Shown: positions 38,001 to 47,000 of the stretch, in pieces
Layout of the letters: each line of letters begins with the position of its first letter
Position numbering within the stretch: the stretch's first letter is position 1
Assembly: GCA_037179385.1 (NCBI GenBank)
Contig: CM074190.1
Location: forward strand, 10,748,206 to 10,812,205
Source: Holothuria scabra
Taxonomy: Eukaryota; Echinodermata; Holothuroidea; Aspidochirotida; Holothuriidae
Reading direction: 5' to 3'
DNA length: 64,000 bases
Translations under genes and position numbers: made by a program
Notes under the pieces: generated by a model
The model's input: the letters and a program-made list of their open reading frames with translations, nothing else
What the model was told of the DNA's origin: nothing
The model's database searches: none

Positions 38001-41000
38001 TGTAACAGAGTGACACCCAATTGCTTTTTACACACCACACAAATTTCTGTTATGTAGCTGCCTAGATAACATCCCCTGGCATGTTTGAATTTATATTGTT
38101 GTATGACTCATAAGTAATAGCATTATCCCACACCACTTTAATGCTCTGTCTGGGACTTCCTAAATGTCCCAATTGCTACACCATGAACTACAGTACAGTA
38201 GTACCTGTATGTAGAAATGTAATACCGTGTAACTCCAGTATAACACCATGGTAAGACACCCATAAGCAGTCTCAAACTATCCTCAGATCTCACCTTGCCC
38301 AGCTACTGTATCTTACAAACATCAAAGAAACTCAATGAACATTTTGGTATACATTTGATTAAGCCTTGACCTTTAATGATGAACTACTAGATGGAAACTT
38401 TTTTACAGTGATGATTGAAAGGACAACATTTTTTGAAGACTTGAAGCATTCCAGTCATTTAGTTGAATAAATTAATATTGTTTATGTTTTAATCTTGGAT
38501 GAACAGTTTTTAAATATTGGTGGGAAACTTTCAGAAAGTCATAAACTTTTCAACAGTTATTTTATGTTTGGCTTCAGGGTTGAAATTGCAATTTTTCACA
38601 GTCAGGCACTTATACAATAGTGTGTGTTTCACACTGTAACAGATTTCTAATTAAACTTTTCCTTACATAATGTATTTTTGAAAAACAAGTATTGGGGAAA
38701 AAATGTCACATATGAAGGCTTGGAGTGACCAGAATCATCAATAGATAACTTTAAAGCAACATGACTGGGAAATGTAACTCATTTCCAAACATTTTTAGTT
38801 GTGCTGATATTTCCTATTGACTTTGTGTTGATAATTCTCACGCTGTAATGCCACTTTGATTGACATTTCATTTCATAGTTTAATTAACTTAAGACCAATA
38901 ATAACATGAAAGGTATCATATTATAGCTAAGAGACCACAGGATGCTATGGGAGTGTCAGAAGTATGGTTGGTGTTTCAAGTTCACAGAGTGTGGGGGATA
39001 CATACTGTACAGTACTTATTCCAAATATTCATGTCCATTTTATGTTACACTGTAACGATGATGATTCATGTGTCATATGTCACAAATATGAAACATCATA
39101 AAAAATTTTTTTACCCTTTAGAAAGAACATAGTGTAGCCATTAAAATTGTATTATTAGTTTATTGGTAAACAATGAAACTTTTATGATATAATTATTCAA
39201 ACTGTGAAAACGCCTTCTGATTGTCACGCTGTAATGCTTGGAACTGCCCATATATTTTGGTTAGTGTAGCTAAAGGTTGAGAGTATTAAAAAGAATCTGC
39301 ATGATTGCAAAGAAATGTGGTAAATTAAGTCAAAGCATGCGTTTCTGCATGGCAGCGACCATACTGGAAAGTAAGGCCTTTCCCAGAATGGTCTTTCGGC
39401 TATGGAAATGTACGCCAATAAATTTGGCATACTGCATTACATTACGTGTTAAGCCAGATGTGGAATTCTCTAGCAAATGCTGCAGATCGATGGTCTTTTG
39501 AAGTATACAATATTGAGTCAGATACCACATTACTAGATAACACTCTTTGATCCTGCCTGCCTGGTCACACCAGCTCATCTCCATAATTTACAAAACTTGC
39601 AAAGTGTGAATAAACTTTTAAACTGTGTAGTGTCTACGGAGAAAGTTCTCTTCTCAGAGGTTGTCCTCACCAAGACAATGTTCTGTGACAAACTGAGGCA
39701 GCAAAGCTGCTTACTCATTGCCAGGTGAACTGTGGACTAATTAAATAGGATCATCTAACTGATAGTGCATGCTTGATTAGATGGTTTAGTGAAGACAAGC
39801 AGAAGGTGCAAACTCAGTGCCCTTCGGAGAAAACACGTCATGCACTGTTTCAGTGGAAAGCACAACAGTTGACGTGGGGTACAGACTGCAATTACAAACA
39901 CCTTATTAATTTACCTGGCGTACAATGAAAAAGTATGGTCTACAATATCAAACACCTGTGAAGCTGTACCTTGCACAGCGGAAAACTCAGCTGCAACCCA
40001 GTCTGCATTTCGCATTTCCTACACTTCTCCAACATTCAGACCCTCATCGTGAGCACCGCTGTACTCCCAGCACACCGGTTAATTCTAGTCATGATAAATG
40101 TACAGTTTACTGTGCTATACAGTACTTGTATTGCCAATGAATGGTGTATGCATTATGTACATGTAAACAAAAGCATGAACAATTGCATAGGGTTTGCTAC
40201 TTACTGTGTGTGTACCATATACTTGTACGTGCATTGCCAATGTACGATGATCAACATCATTGAAAACCAGATTACCAATAATAGCCAAGCCCTTAAGTTT
40301 ATTAATTGCAAAACTGCCCCGTATGAATCTTCCTTTTCTCCATCAACTATCCTTGATTGGAATAAACTAACTGATGAGACAGTCAATTTGCAGACCTGTA
40401 CACCTTCAGGTGCCACCTGGTGTCTTGCTGATCCCTCTCTCTCTCTCTTACTCCATTGCGTTTGTGTCCTTTTGGAGTCTGCAACCTATTCCCAAAGAAA
40501 AAGGAGATCATGTTTGCGTCATGTATACTGTTTCCAAAGTGCACATGCCTGCAGATTGCTACGTAGTTATTACACAGAAAGTCCTGACGTATGATCACGA
40601 AACCCGTGGCGTACCTTCGGGATGGGCTTTGCATGGAATGCACCCTGGGCTGCAAGTGATTAGGCAATGAATAAATTTTGTTTAAGTACAGACTTCACTC
40701 ATGATAGTCTGGCGCACAAGTAGAGAAAAGGTACAGATCTACCTCAGTGTATGGTAAACTTACTTTCTAGTATGGGGCGGCAATTAATTGGTGTACATGT
40801 AATCGTTGAGGGCTTGGACTTGCCCTGATGATGATACCGACTTGCCATAAAAGATTACGGTACATACAGTGATTATCCTAGTTAGCATCTCCTGTCTTGC
40901 CTCAGCCACATGAAACAATTGTTCTTATAAGTAAGCAATCAGACTCACAGCCTCCCTTGTGCATTAATTGTCCCACAAGGTTCTGTTGCCAGTCCGTTAT

Positions 41001-44000
41001 CTAGAGTTTATTATGTTTCCATCCCAGCTGTTGATGAACTCAATCAAGGCACATGGTGTTCCTTGTGTTGTTTACTGTAGTGTAAGTCAACAGTACTCAG
41101 TTGTATTTATACATTTGAATCGTTTGATTTCAAATCTGCTGTTTCTTAAGTTGGAGCTTAAAAAATATTAATGACTATGTTACAGTAAATCATGGACTGT
41201 TCGGAACAGGCCCACACTGTGTACAGTAGGTGACTCTAAAACTGAAATATTTTACTTCTGTGCCCAATTTATAAAGCAAGTAAATCCTCCAGCACTAAAA
41301 TTTTGTCAGTTTTCTGTAGAAAAACCCCTTGCTGCAAAGAACCTTGGCTTCTACATGGATGCCTCTTTTAATTTAAATCATCACATTGATCATTCTTGCA
41401 AGACTGCTTCTATTTCAATTAAAAAGATCAAAAAGGCAAATTTATCACTTCTCTGGCATTGACACTACTTTGATTTGCTCATGCCTTTGTTACCTCCAGA
41501 CTTGATTCTTGCAAAGTTCACTTTTTGGATAAAACTACTTCAAAATGACAACTTGTTTAGAATTTACAGCAGCTTGCCTCATACAGTATCTCGGGTTCCT
41601 GGTTCCCATCTTATTTCATCCATCATATGTGATTTACAGTACACGTGGTTTCCCATCAAGTGGCAAATTAAATTCAGGATTTTCCTCTTTGCTCTTAGAG
41701 CTACAGTAATGGCAGCCTATCCCCAGTTAATTTATCTGAACTCACTGATCCATACAGTACTTAACCCTTTACCGTTGTTTGGGTCCTTTTGGACCCATGA
41801 GGAGAGCTCAGCTGTCACCCATCTTTACTGTTTCACGCGGAGCTCGAAAATGCGAGTAGCTACCCGAAAATTCGGCCACAACAACAAGAGAGACAATAAT
41901 TTAAGGTCACGGGGTCAATGACCTATGGAAGCCGATGTGGGGCGGGCTACGTCCGCTTTTCCGCCCACTCCCGAGGCGCGCAAATATGCCCCTATTGGAG
42001 CACAACGGTAAAGGGTTAATACTCCAACCAAAACACTGAGATCTTCCAACCTCTCTCTTCTCACTGTTCTGGACAATATTTATTCCGTTTGTTTTGATCA
42101 TATCATTTTGTCATGCCTCTGCAACTTTATGGAACAGTATCTCTCTCCATATTTGCCAAGCTGAAAGTCTTAACATTTTTAAGTCTTGTCTACAAGCCTA
42201 TTTGTTTACTGTAGCATACTGTACTGGATGGTTGTAATCTTGCTCTACTCCTTTCTTTTCAGCTCTCAGAGGCTTTTGCATTTTGCACTTAATAAACTTC
42301 TATTTTTCTTATAACAACCCCACAAATTGAAAATTGTGGAACTTTAATGGGTCATATTGTGCTATGATATCATAATTAACTTGCTTTCTATACCCATGTT
42401 TTGATTGGCAGTGAATTCAGTGATGATGATAAGAACTTACCATGGGTAATTATGTAGCACAGATTCTAATTGGCACTCATCATTGCATATATAACTCAAG
42501 ATACTGTATTCTTGCTTTTCATTGGGAATGGCCAACTGACTATGCCAGTGGTCTACAATCTGTAATTACTATCATTTGAAGAAAGAAAAGGAACTCCTTA
42601 AATTATGATTGGGAATACAGTACTGTATGTTTATTCCTTGTATGCAGTACAGTAGTACAGTACAGTATATTGGTTGTGCATTACCTGTCCCTTGCACACA
42701 GGTCTATACTGTATATCCTCACACTGTTGTGGATGGATTTGTAGATGTTGATGCTACATACCACATAGTTAATCCTGCAGTACAGTACTCCCTAAACTTT
42801 GATCCTGCATGATGCATCTGATCATCCATGCGTCCACTGTACAGTAGAATATCATTTGTGAGTGGCTTTTTAGAGATGTTAACTTTACTGTATGTTTAGA
42901 AATGATTAGTTTATTGTCTTCTAATCACTATGGATTTGTGTCAAGTAAATCTTGTGTTTCACGTAGCCCATTTGATGATAAGATCAAAACTTGGGATATA
43001 TTAGGTAGTGGCATTGATGTTGTGTAGGCTACTGATTTCATGAATCCTTTTGAAAAGTTTGCACATGAGTTCAAAGTTATTAGTTGATTGTAGTTTTATG
43101 GTTTTAAACAATGTACTGGAATGGATTTGGCAATTTTTTAAGAAACGTAGACAAAGGATCTGTGTGGAAGTCAATTTTCTGATCAGACAGATGCTACAAG
43201 TGATAATCTTCAAGGTAGTGTACAGTACATGGGCATGTTTGTTCTCATCACAGTGTATGTACAATAATGTTTTGCTTCTGACTATATAAAATTTTTACTG
43301 ATTTCACTAAATTTCAAAAGGAAATCCAGGCTGAGTGTGACTTAGTTGTTATTCAAAGTACTTACTTAGTGAATTGATACTAGAGTGGTCAAGGAAATTG
43401 GCAATGATCACTTTCACCCTGATAAGAGTGTCGTGCTTTGTGGGGTGGTTACCACCATAGATCTCATCCTGAGTTTTCTTATGAAATGTTGGGTTATGAA
43501 GTAGAGTGTCATGTAGTTTCTAAGATGTGTCTTCAGAAAAAAGACGGTGGAGTAACTGCAGCTAGTGGTTTTGTATTTAGGGAGCATATTAGAAAGTCCT
43601 AAAAGAGCATGGGCGTCAGCAGGTATGGGCAAGGGGGGCGAGTGCCCCCCCCCCACCCCCCCGGAAAGTCAAAAATTTAAAAAAACATATAAAAATCAAA
43701 GCAAAAAGTCGAACAAAACGTGTTTTCAAAGTTTCCATGCGAAAAATAGGCTTAAGAAATGCCATTTCCGGCGATCTGGGAGGCATTTTGGGCTGAAATT
43801 TTCGCATGCTTTGTGTCAATTCATGGTGACTTGGAGGTTTTGCCCCTCCCTAGAAATTTTGCCCCCCCCCCCCGACTTTTTTTCTGCGGACGCCCATGTA
43901 AAAGAGAACTGCACTCTTAATGGTTACAGACTTACAGTAGATTCATAGATTTCAGTATTGTAGTCAGCATAGTGGCACTACTGGAGGTTATTCCAAACAT

Positions 44001-47000
44001 GTTAAGGACTTGATCTACATACTGCAGAGTCAAAAACAGTAGCATTCTTTTGGCATCAATTTATCAAGCTACCCAATCAGGAGCAAGCAGGGAACTTGAA
44101 TTGAAGGCCACAACTTGGATATAATTTATTCATTTACTGTGGAATTCTTTCAGGCATCAAACTTACAATAGCCTTTGAATGTGGAGTGATAGTTTCTAAG
44201 GGGCACTAAGGTAAATTTAGTGAAGACAATATACAGGCACTGGCCTCCTATGCCCCCATTTAGTTCAAGTGGTGCCCAATGCCTTAAAAAAAATCTGAAT
44301 CTATCTTGAATCCCACTTGAAGGAGTATAACATCTTTAAAGCTGAAATAATTACCATGCAATCCTGTACAGTAGATTTGGACTTTCTGTGGACACAGTAC
44401 AGAGCACAGAAAATGCATGTGAAATGAGATGAAATATACAGGTACTGTACTGTACATTTGGTTATAGATTACTGACCATCTGCTCTTCTGTTACAGTATC
44501 TCATCCTTGGTTCCAGCTTTGTAGCAATATGGAACAGGCATTAATTGTAAAGAACATGAACAGAACAAATATATTTTGTGGATGGTATTATCAGAGTTCT
44601 TGGAAACAAAACAGGGCATCTAAAATTGGGCATTTTACTGTGATAGGCCTACACACTACAGTAGATGCAGTCCGTTGTATGTATACTGTACACTTGAAAG
44701 CAGAATATTGTTCTTTTAGCAATTGAATTAGGGTATTAAGGTATTATAATTAGATTGACATAGTAGAATATTGACTTTGTTGTACAGTACTGTTTAAGAG
44801 GGTGCATTATATTTGTCAAGACGACAAGTTAAACTTCCATGGTACAGTAGTTAACCTTCAGGGCAAAGAAATGCTAACCGTGTCCTTGAGATGTAAGTTG
44901 GACAAACAAATGGGTGCTGTAACATTACTGTGGCTTTAAACCCCTCTCACGCTATTCTGGGTAGGCGCTGTGGGCTTTTTGGGGGCAAAGGATTTTGTTG
45001 CACCCAGGAAAAGTTCTGATCTAGGTGAGTTTTGGCTTGGAACTTGTGTGTTTGATGCATGATACTTCCGTGCATTTTGTTTGTTCTCCATATGACATGC
45101 ATGCAACACACAGGAGAGTTCCGTGTTAGTTCGGGGACACTTCCGGGCTCTGGGGGTTACCTGCGTGCCAGTTACGTGTCACCTGCGTGGGAGTTGCCTT
45201 CAGTTTGCAAGGTTTATGCATGCCAATTGCGGACAGATATGCAGAATGCCAGCAACTTGCCTGCAGCAAACCCTCCAATTGCCAGCAAGGAGACAGTAAC
45301 TTACCCGCAACATGCCCTCACTTTCCTTGTTCCATACATGCAGAATTGACACTGTGAATACAAAATGGCAGTACCAATACTGTTCCTTGCCCACAAAATG
45401 CATGTTCCATGCTCACATCTGACACATGCTCTGCGCGAAATTGTCACAGTTCGGTAGCCTACCTTTGTTTTCCAAGCGAATTAATTGCTTGTGACTTGAC
45501 CAGGAGTCAAAATCTGAAAACTTGTTATCGCAATATCTCAAGGTAAGAAACTTGGATAGGGTTTATATTTGGTATAAATGTATTATGGTGGGTAAATTGT
45601 TTCTATTGTTTTGATAGAGGTCAAAGGTCATCTGGGATAACACAAAATTATTTTTCCTACATGTCAGTTTAGCATAAATATGACAGAAAAAGTGTGTGGC
45701 ATCATGGCGTATTTTGGAATAGAACATACATAAAATATTGATGAAAACAAACTCTGATTCAAGGCTTAAGTTTGTCAGAATAAATGCTTGCCAAATGGCT
45801 CAAACCTGTATTTTTTGACCTTGAAGATACTGTACAATATGTATGTAACAGGTACAGTAATATGTTAATACTGTACACATGTACAGTATTCACAGTATTA
45901 ACATGTGCCTTTTATAAGACTATTCAAAATGCTTGCAACTTCTGATTTCAAATCCACCTGTGCATACATTTCAGATTCCAGACAAGAGAAGGAGGAGTCC
46001 TTTGAAGTTCTGGATCTTGCAGAAACTGGCAGGAATTGGCTTACAAGAGCTTTAGATGGTGAAATTTCAACCAAATCTGTCCCTGTCCAAGTTGGTATTG
46101 GTGCTTCTAGTGGCTGGTAAGTGCATACAGGGGCATCGTGCATAAATGAATGGGAGGGGGGGGGGAGGCAGTGGGCATGACATCTCTGACTGTAGTATAA
46201 CCAGTTAAAGTAGTTGATGCATGCTCCCCAAAACCCCCAAATGCAGTTTTCTAAACTATATTACACATAATTTATGAAATCCTCAAGAGTGCCTACTCAA
46301 AGTACCTACTTTAAAGTTCTCGAAACAATTTTTAGTCTTGTAGAGTTTTATTACATACATTACATTTGATGCCATCCACCATCATGTGTAGCAGGGGGAA
46401 GCTGTCCCCTCCCTCCAGTATCAGAGAAGTTGCCAATTGACCTTGATTTTTTCACACATAAATATTTTTTGAGAATAAGTTGGCATTGAGAACAAGTGGC
46501 TGCTCTTGTCCACCATTGATTGATTTTAGATAACTGGTGTGTCCATAAATTTATAGATTTTTTCTTTATTAAATTTCATTACTTGTAAAGTGCATTTTAA
46601 TGACTTTGTCACATCATCTGATTGGTCTGATAGGTCTTATGTAGACATAGGTCTGATGCAGATATATAAAAGGACTCTTTGAGCTGACACTGATAACTTA
46701 ATGAGAGTACTAAAGGGTCACTGTCACATGAAGATTTCCAAGGTTAGCATGATGAGTCAAGTTTCATGTCCAATAATTATAGAAAAAGTTCAAAAACAAT
46801 TTAAGTTTGTTGTGTCCTGACTTGTGATGGTTTTGTGCATAACTTGCAAGAGTGTCTGGTCACTTTTTGAAAACCAAATTGAACCATTAAGTACACACTC
46901 ATAAAACAGTCATTTGTATGTAGGATATGAACATTGTCTAATTTGCCCATTTATCATTGGTGTGTGAGGAAAACTTAAATGCCCAATTCTCTCACCCCAG

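Noticed and set aside
39971..40594. 207-residue frame as an intact gene
   Set aside because: Only a short internal segment resembles the tail of a LINE reverse transcriptase; the rest has no protein-like character.
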